A DNA stretch of 44,449 nucleotides from Sulfuricurvum sp. (GTDB taxonomy: Bacteria; Campylobacterota; Campylobacteria; Campylobacterales; Sulfurimonadaceae). Of this stretch, positions 34,955-42,403 are shown piece after piece. Numbering within the stretch: the stretch's first letter is position 1; the number at the start of each line of letters is the position of its first letter. Location of the stretch: assembly GCA_024635855.1 (NCBI GenBank), contig JAGXHZ010000129.1:1-44449 (forward strand). Reading direction: 5' to 3'. Below the pieces are notes generated by a model. It was not told where the DNA came from, made no database searches, and worked only from the letters and a program-made list of their open reading frames with translations. The position numbers were made by a program, and so were the translations under genes.

Positions 34955-34984
34955 TTATTTGCCAGCCTCGACACTATCTTTAAG
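34955..34984 (-). repeat. Right attachment site: HU 3' end carried by the island
   Basis: These bases form the last nine codons and stop of the intact HU gene, matching 15479-15508 at 24/30 positions with only synonymous differences. Since the orphan copy at the left sits next to the native terminator, this copy is probably the one delivered by the island. TCTTTAAG at 34977-34984 is the exact shared core. Confidence 0.8.
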
Positions 34985-35239
34985 ACTTTTGCCCGGTTTG
35001 AATTTAGGAACCATTTTGTCTTTGGTGCTATAAGTTTTGCTAGTACCAGGAACTTTACCGCTTTTCCCTTTTTGGAGAGTAGACGTAAAGCTTCCGAATC
35101 CTACTAAAGAAACCTCTTCTTTTGCAACGAGTGCTGCAGTTACCGCTTCAGTAAAAGCTTTAATAGCTGTTTCAGCTTCAACTTTAGTTTTGTAACTACC
35201 GCTTTTTTGAACCAATTCTACGAATTGTGCTTTATTCAT
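34955..35239 (-). CDS. HU-family DNA-binding protein
   Basis: HU is a nucleoid-associated protein that bends DNA. The 94-residue protein shows the full family pattern: MNKAQFVELVQKSG, AFTEAVTAALVAKEEVSLVGFGSF, and the DNA-contacting arm GKVPGTSKTYSTKDKMVPKFKPGK. The last nine residues are the duplicated attachment region. AAGGG lies 7 nt ahead of the ATG. Insertion of the island has replaced the native 3' end with an equivalent one, so the protein is unchanged. The spacer upstream (35,240-35,344) contains the small palindrome ACACGTGT and probably the HU promoter. Confidence 0.95.
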   Translation of the reverse strand: MNKAQFVELVQKSGSYKTKVEAETAIKAFTEAVTAALVAKEEVSLVGFGSFTSTLQKGKSGKVPGTSKTYSTKDKMVPKFKPGKSLKDSVEAGK

Positions 35240-35344
35240 TTATTGCCCTTAATTTAGATATGCGAATAACACAGAAGCCTCCGTAACACACGTGTAAACA
35301 GAGGGAAAAGTGTTTTAGCCGCGAATACTTTAATATCTCTTACC

Positions 35345-35590
35345 TTAAAATTTTCTTCTTTTTTGTATTTTATTGAATAGTTTTGTGATTTTGTGGTTTT
35401 TTAGGCTATTTTTTAGCCATTTTTTTGAACTTTGAGTTAATGTGACTGGGAATACCAATTTTTTAGTATTAAAATCAAGGGAGAAGCTTCTACTCCAAAT
35501 AGACCATTTTTGGACAAAATTTTGCGATGAAGAGATCGATAAAAATACCTCTTCCAACCCGATACGTTCTTGTTCACTCAAACTGCTCAT
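35345..35590 (-). CDS. Hypothetical small basic protein
   Basis: The 81-residue protein is not recognised. The N-terminus is acidic and Ser-rich (SSLSEQERIGLEEVFLSISSS), the C-terminus strongly basic (KKWLKNSLKNHKITKLFNKIQKRRKF). No membrane segment or signal is seen. Its start overlaps the stop of the XRE-type regulator by four bases (ATGA), so it is the second gene of a two-gene operon and could be a partner or target of that regulator. Confidence 0.5.
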   Translation of the reverse strand: MSSLSEQERIGLEEVFLSISSSQNFVQKWSIWSRSFSLDFNTKKLVFPVTLTQSSKKWLKNSLKNHKITKLFNKIQKRRKF

Positions 35591-35826
35591 GATTTGTTTC
35601 CTAACTTATTGATTTTTCGTACTACACGAATGATTTCATCATCCTCAAGCATCCCAAGCATTTCAAGTACAGCTTTGGCAGCTTGCGGTTTGGCGTTTCC
35701 CAATCGCCAGTCTTGATACGTTCGCATAGAAATTCCCAGCTCTGAAGCCATATCTTTTTGGGAAATCTTCTTACCGTTGCGCCCAGCCTCTACGGCATTG
35801 TGAAGAAGATTAAAAAGATCACTCAT
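35587..35826 (-). CDS. XRE-type helix-turn-helix regulator
   Basis: The 79-residue protein is nearly all one HTH domain: ISQKDMASELGISMRTYQDWRLGNAKPQ matches the Cro/CI-type pattern in which a glutamine-led helix 2 precedes the recognition helix RTYQDWRLGNAKP. The chosen start (MSDLFNLLHN) has GGAG 8 nt upstream; ATG 35832 and a longer frame to 35868 are alternatives. Repeated elements in the leader are plausible autoregulatory operators. The small basic protein follows with a 4-nt overlap. The arrangement of a regulator with a tiny partner is reminiscent of toxin-antitoxin or phage-like modules, without direct proof. Confidence 0.65.
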   Translation of the reverse strand: MSDLFNLLHNAVEAGRNGKKISQKDMASELGISMRTYQDWRLGNAKPQAAKAVLEMLGMLEDDEIIRVVRKINKLGNKS

Positions 35827-35865
35827 TTCCATCGCTCCATTGTAATATCCTTTTCTTAAAATAAA

Positions 35866-35995
35866 CATTAAAACGTATAAAATATAATTAAAATATCGTA
35901 TAAATAATCACTATGTGTATATTAACTACATAAAAACATATGTAGCATAAACTATACCAACATTAAAAATCATTAAAACGTATTAAATATACGAT
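35866..35995. promoter_or_regulatory. Repeat-rich leader of the XRE operon (putative operators)
   Basis: A 13-bp direct repeat CATTAAAACGTAT occurs at 35866-35878 and 35971-35983. ATCGTAT (35895-35901) and its complement ATACGAT (35989-35995) add an inverted pair. The repeats lie within 170 bp upstream of the regulator start and are AT-rich. The remainder of the spacer to 36153 shows no gene. Confidence 0.5.
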
Positions 35996-36153
35996 AAACC
36001 GTGCATTAATTTAGCTGTTTTATGGCAGTAAGTGAAAGGAATTAGAGTAAAAGGGGTGATAATTGAAGATGTGCTGCCGTGGTGTGTATTAAAAAAACTG
36101 AAGAGAAGGGGAAATTGTGTAGGAAACGTTAGAAAGGGAAGGGACTATATCCC

Positions 36154-36813
36154 TTATGAGAGAAAATCGGTATAGTCGTACTTGGAAAGATCGACGTAGA
36201 ATTCGCCCTCTTTTTGGATAATACGGATATCACTTCCGTAGGAGAGTTCAAAGCGACGCTTAATGGCTTTGCGCTCTTCTGAACCCATACCGATGAATTT
36301 AAGATATCGCTTTAGTTCAATAATTCCACTTGAAAGAGAGGGGGTGATAGGAGGGGTAGAGGTAATATCAACATCATGAACACTATTATCTCGTGAGAGG
36401 AGAAGTTTTGTATTAATGACTTCCAAAAGATTCTTAAGTTGTTCATCTTTAGCGGTATAAATCTCTTCGATCCGTTCACGTTCGGCAATCAGCATTTGCT
36501 CTTTATCCGTGACAAGACGATCAATTTTAGATTCGAGCTCTTTGATCTTGAGCTTTAATTGCAGATTCTCTTTTTGGTACAAAGCGATAATCATTCCGAC
36601 CGTTGTTTTTTGAGGAGCGGGCATAGAGGGGACGGATTTGGTATTCTGTGCAAGCTCTTGACGTTTTTCTTCATCCAAAGAACTTCTTGGGACGATAATA
36701 TAGGTAACGCCCCCTTCAATAATATAGTTAAGACGTTTGGTCCGAAGTTTATTTTGGATCATCTCTTTGGACATTTTAAAAGTTTTGGCATATTCATCAA
36801 CCGTAAAACGCAT
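36154..36813 (-). CDS. Conserved coiled-coil protein with N-terminal DNA-binding-like domain
   Basis: The 219-residue protein is not a named gene. The first 45 residues (FTVDEYAKTFKMSKEMIQNKLRTKRLNYIIEGGVTYIIVP) look like a MerR/excisionase-type winged helix with a following strand. A coiled coil spans about residues 80-140 (LQLKLKIKELESKIDRLVTDKEQ then AERERIEEIYTAKDEQLKNLLEVI). A C-terminal basic segment ends in YDYTDFLS. AAGGAGG lies 4 nt before the ATG, a strong ribosome site. It is divergent from pyruvate kinase. A role in transcription or chromosome organisation is only a guess. Confidence 0.6.
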   Translation of the reverse strand: MRFTVDEYAKTFKMSKEMIQNKLRTKRLNYIIEGGVTYIIVPRSSLDEEKRQELAQNTKSVPSMPAPQKTTVGMIIALYQKENLQLKLKIKELESKIDRLVTDKEQMLIAERERIEEIYTAKDEQLKNLLEVINTKLLLSRDNSVHDVDITSTPPITPSLSSGIIELKRYLKFIGMGSEERKAIKRRFELSYGSDIRIIQKEGEFYVDLSKYDYTDFLS

Positions 36814-36981
36814 ACATCCTCCTTAAGGATATGGTAGATGTTATATTACCCAAAAAAGTGGCGCATCGTTTAATCTATTCTAAAAACACGGAGAATGGCT
36901 AAAACTTGATAGGAATGGTTTCTTGAATGACCTAAAAGTGTGTTACTATTTCCGAAAATATCTATTAATGGGTAGTCTTTA

Positions 36982-38478
36982 ATGCAAAAACGAACCAAAA
37001 TCTTGGCAACGGTCGGTCCGGCATCTGATAATGTGGAGACGCTTGCCGCTTTAATCAAAGCCGGGGTCAATGTCTTCCGCCTCAATTTCTCTCACGGTAC
37101 TTATGAGTATCACACTGAGGTTTTAGCCAATATCCGGATTGCAATGCGTCAAACAGGATTGATTGTTGGGGTGATGCAAGATATCAGCGGTCCGAAAATC
37201 CGTGTCGGAAAGCTGAGGGAAGAGTTTAATTTAGAAAGTGGCGATTGTATCGATTTTCATTACGAGACATGCGAAGGGGAGAAAATCGGTGATAACCGTT
37301 ACCGCCTTTCGATCAATCAAAGCGATATTCTTCGGATGCTGCATGTAGGAGATTTCATCTATTTATACGATGGATTAATTCGTGCCCGTATTGTCGATAT
37401 TAATGATGTGTATGTTCAAGCGATTATCGAAAACAAAGGTAAACTCACTTCGAATAAAGGGATCAATTTTCCTAATACCCGTTTGGGAATCGATATTTTA
37501 ACCGAAAAAGACAGACGGGATATCGGGTGGGGTGTTGCGAACGGCGTTGACTTTATGGCAATCTCTTTTGTCCAAAATGCTCAGGATATGATCAATGCCC
37601 GAGAGGTTGTCCGCTCGTACGGCGGAGAGGTGCAGCTGATTGCAAAGATTGAGAAATTTGATGCGGTTGAGAACATCGATGAAATTTTGCGCCACTCCGA
37701 TGGATTAATGGTCGCACGGGGTGATTTGGGGATAGAAGTACCTTATTATCGTGTTCCGACGATCCAAAAGATGTTGATTGACAAAGCCAATGCCCACTCC
37801 AAACCGGTTATTACGGCAACGCAAATGCTTCTCTCAATGACGGAAAAAGAGTCCGCTACGCGTGCGGAGATTAGCGATGTTGCCAATGCGGTCTTGGATG
37901 GAACCGATGCGGTGATGCTCTCTGAAGAGAGTGCCGTAGGGCACAATCCGGTGTTGGTGGTTGAGACGATGGTCAACACGATTCAGGCAATCGAGGAGAT
38001 TTACCCTTTTGAAAAATTTAATTTTGGCTACGATGATGCGATGGACAGAGTCAACGAATCGGCGGTTCGGTTGGGAGATTCACTCAATGCGGAGGGGATT
38101 ATCGCTATGAGCTCATCGGGGGCATCCGCGAAAAAACTTTCCCGTTACCGTCCGAAAATGACGATTTATGCGGCGACGCACGAAGAGAGGGTTGCACGAT
38201 TGCTGACCATCGTTTGGGGTGTCGTTCCGGCGTATTTGATTAAAAAAGGGCGTATAGAAGATATGCTGGGTGACATCATCCAAAGTGGGTTGAAGCGCAA
38301 TATTATCGATAAAAAAAATACCTATATTTTCACGGCGGGATATCCGATCGGAACCCCCGGAACGACCAATATTATCCGAATTTTACGTGAAAATGAGATC
38401 ACTTTTTTCGGTGAAACCAAATCTTTGCCGGGCAAAGGGAAAAAAAATGAAGAGAACTCACCTGCAACCTTGTTTTGA
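36982..38478 (+). CDS. pyk: Pyruvate kinase
   Basis: Pyruvate kinase converts phosphoenolpyruvate and ADP to pyruvate and ATP. The 498-residue protein has all standard blocks: RTKILATVGPAS, FRLNFSHGTYEYH (Arg/Asn for PEP and Mg), MQDISGPKIRVG, LTEKDRRDIGWGVANGVDF, QLIAKIEKFDAVENIDEIL (catalytic Lys), GLMVARGDLGIEVP, and VITATQMLLSM. The C-terminal allosteric domain is present, ending with a short extension (KGKKNEENSPATLF). It is followed by an inverted repeat before cmoA. A weak ribosome site precedes the ATG. Confidence 0.96.
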   Translation: MQKRTKILATVGPASDNVETLAALIKAGVNVFRLNFSHGTYEYHTEVLANIRIAMRQTGLIVGVMQDISGPKIRVGKLREEFNLESGDCIDFHYETCEGEKIGDNRYRLSINQSDILRMLHVGDFIYLYDGLIRARIVDINDVYVQAIIENKGKLTSNKGINFPNTRLGIDILTEKDRRDIGWGVANGVDFMAISFVQNAQDMINAREVVRSYGGEVQLIAKIEKFDAVENIDEILRHSDGLMVARGDLGIEVPYYRVPTIQKMLIDKANAHSKPVITATQMLLSMTEKESATRAEISDVANAVLDGTDAVMLSEESAVGHNPVLVVETMVNTIQAIEEIYPFEKFNFGYDDAMDRVNESAVRLGDSLNAEGIIAMSSSGASAKKLSRYRPKMTIYAATHEERVARLLTIVWGVVPAYLIKKGRIEDMLGDIIQSGLKRNIIDKKNTYIFTAGYPIGTPGTTNIIRILRENEITFFGETKSLPGKGKKNEENSPATLF

Positions 38479-38512
38479 TTTTAATGGACTGAAAATTGCT
38501 TTTTAATTTTAT

Positions 38513-38553
38513 GAGGGGCACAAACATTTGTTTCGTCACTTAGTGTGCCCCTC
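38513..38553. repeat. Long inverted repeat between pyk and cmoA
   Basis: GAGGGGCACA (38513-38522) and TGTGCCCCTC (38544-38553) are perfect 10-bp arms with a 21-nt loop. No T-run follows on either strand. It is GC-richer than its spacer and could be a terminator-like structure or a dispersed repeat. Confidence 0.5.
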
Positions 38554-38586
38554 AAAACTACTCCCCTTTACGCTACAATTACCCTT

Positions 38587-39303
38587 ATGAAAACCGATAC
38601 CTTATTTACTAAACCTATATCCAAACAGTTTGAATTTGATGCGGATGTCGCCGCGGTATTTGATGATATGCTTCTACGCTCTGTCCCCTTTTATAAAGAG
38701 TCGCAATCGCTTACCCGTCGCTTTGCTCTTAATGCCCTCTCCAATGGGGGGACCGTATACGACTTAGGATGTTCAACCGCATCGTTGCTCCTTGAGATTG
38801 AACGCTCGCATGATAAAAAAAATGAGGTTCGTTTGGTCGGTATCGATAATTCTCCCGCAATGATAGAACATGCACGAAAAAAAATCGAAGTCTATGGCTC
38901 AGGTATTGAGTTGTATGAGGGAGATATCCTCCTCTTTCCTTACGAGAAAGCGCGAGTGATTATCAGCAATTATACCTTGCAGTTTATCCGTCCGATGGTA
39001 CGTGATACGTTAGTTCGAACGATCAATGATGCACTAGAGGAGGGTGGCGTTTTTATTTTCAGTGAAAAAGTGGTGAGCGAAGATCCGAAACTGAACAAAG
39101 AGCTGATTGATTGCTATTATGATTTCAAAAAAGTGCAGGGGTACAGCGAATATGAGATTGTACAAAAACGCGAAGCGCTCGAAAACGTCCTGATCCCTTA
39201 TACCATGAATGAAAATATTCAAATGGCAAAAAACAACGGGTTTAAAACGTGTGAAGTATTATTTCGATGGGCAAATTTTGCCACTTTTATCGCGATTAAA
39301 TAA
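38587..39303 (+). CDS. cmoA: Carboxy-S-adenosyl-L-methionine synthase CmoA
   Basis: CmoA makes carboxy-SAM from SAM and prephenate, used by CmoB to form 5-carboxymethoxyuridine in tRNA wobble positions. The protein has 238 residues from ATG 38587; an upstream in-frame start would add 14 residues without homology. Landmarks are [23 protein letters not shown]-binding motif [28 protein letters not shown], and SNYTLQFI, then [12 protein letters not shown]. cmoB is not in this window. Confidence 0.93.
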   Translation: MKTDTLFTKPISKQFEFDADVAAVFDDMLLRSVPFYKESQSLTRRFALNALSNGGTVYDLGCSTASLLLEIERSHDKKNEVRLVGIDNSPAMIEHARKKIEVYGSGIELYEGDILLFPYEKARVIISNYTLQFIRPMVRDTLVRTINDALEEGGVFIFSEKVVSEDPKLNKELIDCYYDFKKVQGYSEYEIVQKREALENVLIPYTMNENIQMAKNNGFKTCEVLFRWANFATFIAIK

Positions 39304-39307
39304 TGTC

Positions 39308-39523
39308 TTATCTAACGCTGCCTCGGTTCGGATTTGAATTAGGTTGCAACCCCTCTTTAATATCCGAATAATCCAACATGTTTTTATCGCACTGCTTATG
39401 ATAATAACCCTGAGCATCGTAATACTCTTCACAATCGTTGTAGTAACGTAGACTCACTCCACGCTCGTTAAAACACCCTGTAAAAAAAATTGGCACTAAA
39501 AGGTATAAGTAGTATTTTTTCAT
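39308..39523 (-). CDS. Small lipoprotein
   Basis: The 71-residue protein begins with a lipoprotein signal (MKKYYLYLLVPIFFTGCF), the lipobox being FTGC with Cys17 as the likely lipidated residue. The mature part is rich in Tyr, Asp and Asn with two more cysteines. No family was recognised. It sits between cmoA and nth on the - strand, 14 nt downstream of nth, probably in one transcript. Confidence 0.65.
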   Translation of the reverse strand: MKKYYLYLLVPIFFTGCFNERGVSLRYYNDCEEYYDAQGYYHKQCDKNMLDYSDIKEGLQPNSNPNRGSVR

Positions 39524-39537
39524 ACGGGTATTGTATC

Positions 39538-40185
39538 TTATCTGGGTTTAAAGCCATCCTTACTTTTACAGAACGCATTTAAAAAACATTCACTATCGCA
39601 TTTTGGGTTTTTGGCCGTGCAGATATAGCGGCCAAACAGTACGAGACCCTGATGCAATTGATGAAGATTTGTTTTGAATTTTTTGACGAGGGTTGCTTCG
39701 GTAGCAGTGGCACTCACATCATCGCTGAGTCCTAAACGGTGGCTGACACGAAAGACGTGTGTATCGACTGCCATCAAGTTGGCTTGAGTGTATTCGATAA
39801 GAACCACATGGGCTGTTTTTTGCCCCACTCCACCGAGAGTTATAAGCTCTTTTTCATCTAAGGGAACCTCTCCGCCGTAGACCTCCACCACTCTTTTTGC
39901 CATAGTGATGAGGTTAATGGCTTTGTTATTAAAAAAAGAGCAACTTTGAATTAGCCGTTTTACCTCTTCTATATCTGCATTGGCGAGGTCTTGAGGTGTC
40001 GGAAACGCTTTAAATAATGGAGGAGTAATGAGGTTTACCCGTTTATCGGTGCATTGGGCAGAGAGTGATACGGCGATGACCAATTCAAAAGCATTGGTAT
40101 AACTTAGTTCTGTTACCGCTTCGGAATATCGTTCCAAAAGAGCTGATTTAAGAGCTTCAATCTCTTTTTTTGTCGCCTTCTTCAT
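39538..40185 (-). CDS. nth: Endonuclease III
   Basis: Nth is the base-excision glycosylase/AP lyase for oxidised pyrimidines. The 215-residue protein has the helix-hairpin-helix LGGVGQKTAHVVL with the catalytic Lys, and VDTHVFRVSHRLGL with the catalytic Asp. The [4Fe-4S] ligands are at the C-terminus, spaced C-x6-C-x3-C-x5-C (CTAKNPKCDSECFLNAFC) rather than the textbook C-x6-C-x2-C-x5-C. It is divergent from the peb4-like gene, as in Campylobacter jejuni. Confidence 0.94.
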   Translation of the reverse strand: MKKATKKEIEALKSALLERYSEAVTELSYTNAFELVIAVSLSAQCTDKRVNLITPPLFKAFPTPQDLANADIEEVKRLIQSCSFFNNKAINLITMAKRVVEVYGGEVPLDEKELITLGGVGQKTAHVVLIEYTQANLMAVDTHVFRVSHRLGLSDDVSATATEATLVKKFKTNLHQLHQGLVLFGRYICTAKNPKCDSECFLNAFCKSKDGFKPR

Positions 40186-40300
40186 GCTGAGTATCCCATT
40201 TTTTAGCCGTATTGTAACATTTAAAAATTATTGGATAAAAGGGTGAGGGAAATCTCGTTTAATTTTGATTGTTTTTTGCGTACTATACTGACAAATGTAT

Positions 40301-40306
40301 TATAAT
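40301..40306 (+). promoter_or_regulatory. -10 box of the peb4-like gene
   Basis: TATAAT (40301-40306) lies 50 nt before the ATG, with a T-rich stretch (TTTTTTG) about 28 nt upstream, the typical look of sigma-70 promoters in this phylum. A CCCC/GGGG pair in the untranslated leader and AAGGA before the ATG follow. Confidence 0.6.
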
Positions 40307-40355
40307 GCCGAAATCAAATCCCCCTTGAATAGAGGGGACAAATACAAGGATAACA

Positions 40356-41198
40356 ATGAAGCGATATTATGCCGCTTGGATTTTGGGTTTATTGTTGGGT
40401 GCACAGTCTGCATCGGCAGTTGTCTTGGCAACTGTTAACGGGGATGAAATTACCTCTGAAGAAGTAAATAAAGTATTGATGGAAGGGACTCAAGGACGTT
40501 TTGACTCTCTACCGGCTGATAAACAAAATGAATTGCGCCAACGTATTATCGAAGGGATGATCGCTCAAGAACTTGTTTATGACGACGCTAAACGGACGGG
40601 TGTTCTTGATTCGAAAGAGTATAAACAAGAACTGGAAGCATTGGTCAACCGTTTAAAAGTACAACTTGCCGCAAAAGTATGGGAACAAGAACAATTTGAA
40701 GCGATTAAAGTCGATGCCAAAGAGGTAAAAGCCTATTTTGATGCGAACCCGGATGAATTTGTCGACAAAGAAAAAATTCGTGCACGCCATATCTTGGTTA
40801 AAACCGAAGCAGAAGCACAAGCCGTTATCCGAAGTATGAAAGGACTTAGCGGAGAGAAACTCAAGAATGAGTTTATAGCTCAAGCTAAATCCAAATCAAC
40901 CGGACCAAGTGCAGCTAAAGGTGGGGATTTAGGTTATTTCCCTCGCGGACAAATGGTTCCCTCATTTAATGATGCTGCATTTGCAATGAAAGAGGGGAGT
41001 ATGTCCTCTGCTCCGGTACAAAGCCAGTTCGGTTACCATGTTATCTATGTTGAAGATAAAAAAGCGGCGAAAAAACTTGGATTTGAAGATGTGAAAAACT
41101 TTATCGAACAACGTTTGAAAATGGATAAGTTTAAAGCAACGATGGAGAAAAAAATGTCTTCACTTCGCGAAAAAGCAAAAATTACCTACACTAAATAA
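40356..41198 (+). CDS. Periplasmic parvulin-type peptidyl-prolyl isomerase (PEB4/SurA-like)
   Basis: This is a periplasmic chaperone and PPIase for outer-membrane proteins. The 280-residue protein has a signal peptide (MKRYYAAWILGLLLGAQSASA), an N-terminal SurA-like helical chaperone region (VNGDEITSEEVNKVL through MIAQELVYDDAK), and a parvulin domain at about residues 140-240 (RARHILVKTEAEAQAV, GGDLGYFPRGQMVPSFNDAAF, VQSQFGYHVIYVED). The gene order nth, peb4, fba matches that of C. jejuni, where this protein is the PEB4 antigen. Confidence 0.92.
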   Translation: MKRYYAAWILGLLLGAQSASAVVLATVNGDEITSEEVNKVLMEGTQGRFDSLPADKQNELRQRIIEGMIAQELVYDDAKRTGVLDSKEYKQELEALVNRLKVQLAAKVWEQEQFEAIKVDAKEVKAYFDANPDEFVDKEKIRARHILVKTEAEAQAVIRSMKGLSGEKLKNEFIAQAKSKSTGPSAAKGGDLGYFPRGQMVPSFNDAAFAMKEGSMSSAPVQSQFGYHVIYVEDKKAAKKLGFEDVKNFIEQRLKMDKFKATMEKKMSSLREKAKITYTK

Positions 41199-41210
41199 AC
41201 TGCCTTTATT

Positions 41211-41229
41211 TTTCCCCATTTAGGGGAAA
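41211..41229. terminator. Convergent terminator between the PPIase gene and fba
   Basis: TTTCCCC (41211-41217) pairs with GGGGAAA (41223-41229) with a 5-nt loop, lying between the two convergent stop codons. Short T-rich sequence follows on the + strand. It probably ends transcripts from both sides. Confidence 0.6.
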
Positions 41230-41239
41230 GTTTAATTTC

Positions 41240-42322
41240 TTAATTTCGACCGATTGCGTTCAAATCATCAAACGCCGCTTTGACCCGTGCAATCAATGTT
41301 TCTTGACCGCTACGGAGCCACTTGCGAGGGTCATAATATTTTTTGTTTGGTTTCTCTTCCCCCTCTGGGTTTCCGATTTGCCCTTGGAGATAAGCTTTGT
41401 ATTTCTCATAATAATCTTTGACCCCTTCCCATGTTGCCCATTGGGTATCGGTATCGATGTTCATTTTGATAACACCGTAGCCGATCGCTTCACGGATTTC
41501 TGCGTGGGTAGAGCCTGAACCGCCGTGAAATACGAAGTTCACCGGTTTATCGGAAGCGGTAGCGAATTTTTCTTGGATGTATTTTTGGGAGTTGTTGAGG
41601 ATGATAGGGGTGAGGACGACGTTCCCCGGTTTGTAGACACCGTGTACGTTTCCGAAGGATGCGGCGATGGTGAATCGCTTACTCACGGCGCTGAGACGCT
41701 CATACGCATAGGCGACATCTTCAGGCTGAGTGTAGAGGAGGGCATTGTCGATACTGCTGTTGTCCACGCCGTCTTCTTCCCCTCCGGTGACTCCGAGTTC
41801 AATCTCCAGCGTCATACCGATTTTATCCATCCGCTTCATGTATTCGACACACGTCGCAACGTTCACTTCGAGGCTCTCTTCGGAGAGGTCAAGCATGTGA
41901 GAGCTAAACAGTGGTTTGCCGTACTGTGCAAAATATTTTTCACCCGCATCAAGGAGGGCATCGATCCACGGGAGAAGTTTGCGTGCCGCATGATCCGTGT
42001 GCAAGATGACGGGAATGCCGTAGAGCTCCGCCATGGCATGAACGTGCAGTGCACCCGCAATCGCTCCGGCGATGGCCGCTTTTTCATTCTCGTTACTGAT
42101 CCCTTTTCCGGCATAATAGCTCGCTCCGCCGTTGGAAAACTGGATAATGACGGGAGAATTAACCACTTTGGCCGCTTCGAGGACACCGTTGATCGAATCG
42201 GTGTTGACCACATTGACCGCAGGGAGGGCAAATCCCTCTTGTTTTGCAATTTCAAAAAGTTTTTGTACATCATCACCGAAAATCACTCCCGGCTTTATCA
42301 CATCTAAAATTTTTACGGACAT
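41240..42322 (-). CDS. fbaA: Fructose-bisphosphate aldolase, class II
   Basis: This zinc enzyme cleaves fructose 1,6-bisphosphate to dihydroxyacetone phosphate and glyceraldehyde 3-phosphate, or works in the gluconeogenic direction. The 360-residue length and the motifs VILHTDHAARKLLPWID (zinc His residues), GVTGGEEDGVDNS and FVFHGGSGSTHAEIREAI (phosphate loop), plus GVIKMNIDTDTQWA, place it in the FbaA (class IIA) type. In Campylobacter the gene is co-oriented with peb4; here it is convergent. A TATAAT on its strand (42353-42358) is the likely -10 box. Confidence 0.96.
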   Translation of the reverse strand: MSVKILDVIKPGVIFGDDVQKLFEIAKQEGFALPAVNVVNTDSINGVLEAAKVVNSPVIIQFSNGGASYYAGKGISNENEKAAIAGAIAGALHVHAMAELYGIPVILHTDHAARKLLPWIDALLDAGEKYFAQYGKPLFSSHMLDLSEESLEVNVATCVEYMKRMDKIGMTLEIELGVTGGEEDGVDNSSIDNALLYTQPEDVAYAYERLSAVSKRFTIAASFGNVHGVYKPGNVVLTPIILNNSQKYIQEKFATASDKPVNFVFHGGSGSTHAEIREAIGYGVIKMNIDTDTQWATWEGVKDYYEKYKAYLQGQIGNPEGEEKPNKKYYDPRKWLRSGQETLIARVKAAFDDLNAIGRN

Positions 42323-42352
42323 TACTTTACCCCACTGTTAAAATGTGACGAT

Positions 42353-42358
42353 ATTATA
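42353..42358 (-). promoter_or_regulatory. -10 box of fba
   Basis: On the - strand TATAAT (42353-42358) lies 30 nt before the fba ATG; GGGG precedes the start codon. No clear -35 is visible. Confidence 0.5.
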
Positions 42359-42403
42359 GCCTTAGAGCAATAATGTTAGAATTAAAAGAAAAGAGGGATA
42401 GTT

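Larger units (their letters stand above)
15501..34984. mobile_element. GInt-type genomic island integrated in the 3' end of an HU gene
   Basis: The element is bounded by the two copies of the HU 3' end, whose exact TCTTTAAG cores are 19,476 bp apart. The right end carries three overlapping tyrosine recombinase genes and a small coiled-coil gene, the arrangement described for GInt islands (ginABCD). The left and middle parts carry a GNAT-like gene, a large YobI-type NTPase gene and a seven-gene defence operon. Base composition is more AT-rich than the flanks, and intergenic leaders are typical of horizontally acquired DNA. The island restores a full HU C-terminus, so insertion is presumably harmless to the host. 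Tn554-like or recombinase-in-trio elements are related alternatives. Excision has not been shown. Confidence 0.8.

Noticed and set aside
15501..34984. tRNA gene as integration target
   Set aside because: No tRNA cloverleaf is seen at either end; the duplicated sequence is the HU gene end.
35285..35300. ACACGTGT palindrome upstream of HU as a regulator site
   Set aside because: Short, single, and with no repeated partner; not enough to call an operator.
41525..42307. Long open frame (260 codons) on the + strand
   Set aside because: It lies entirely antisense to the well-supported fba gene, and its translation shows no family pattern.
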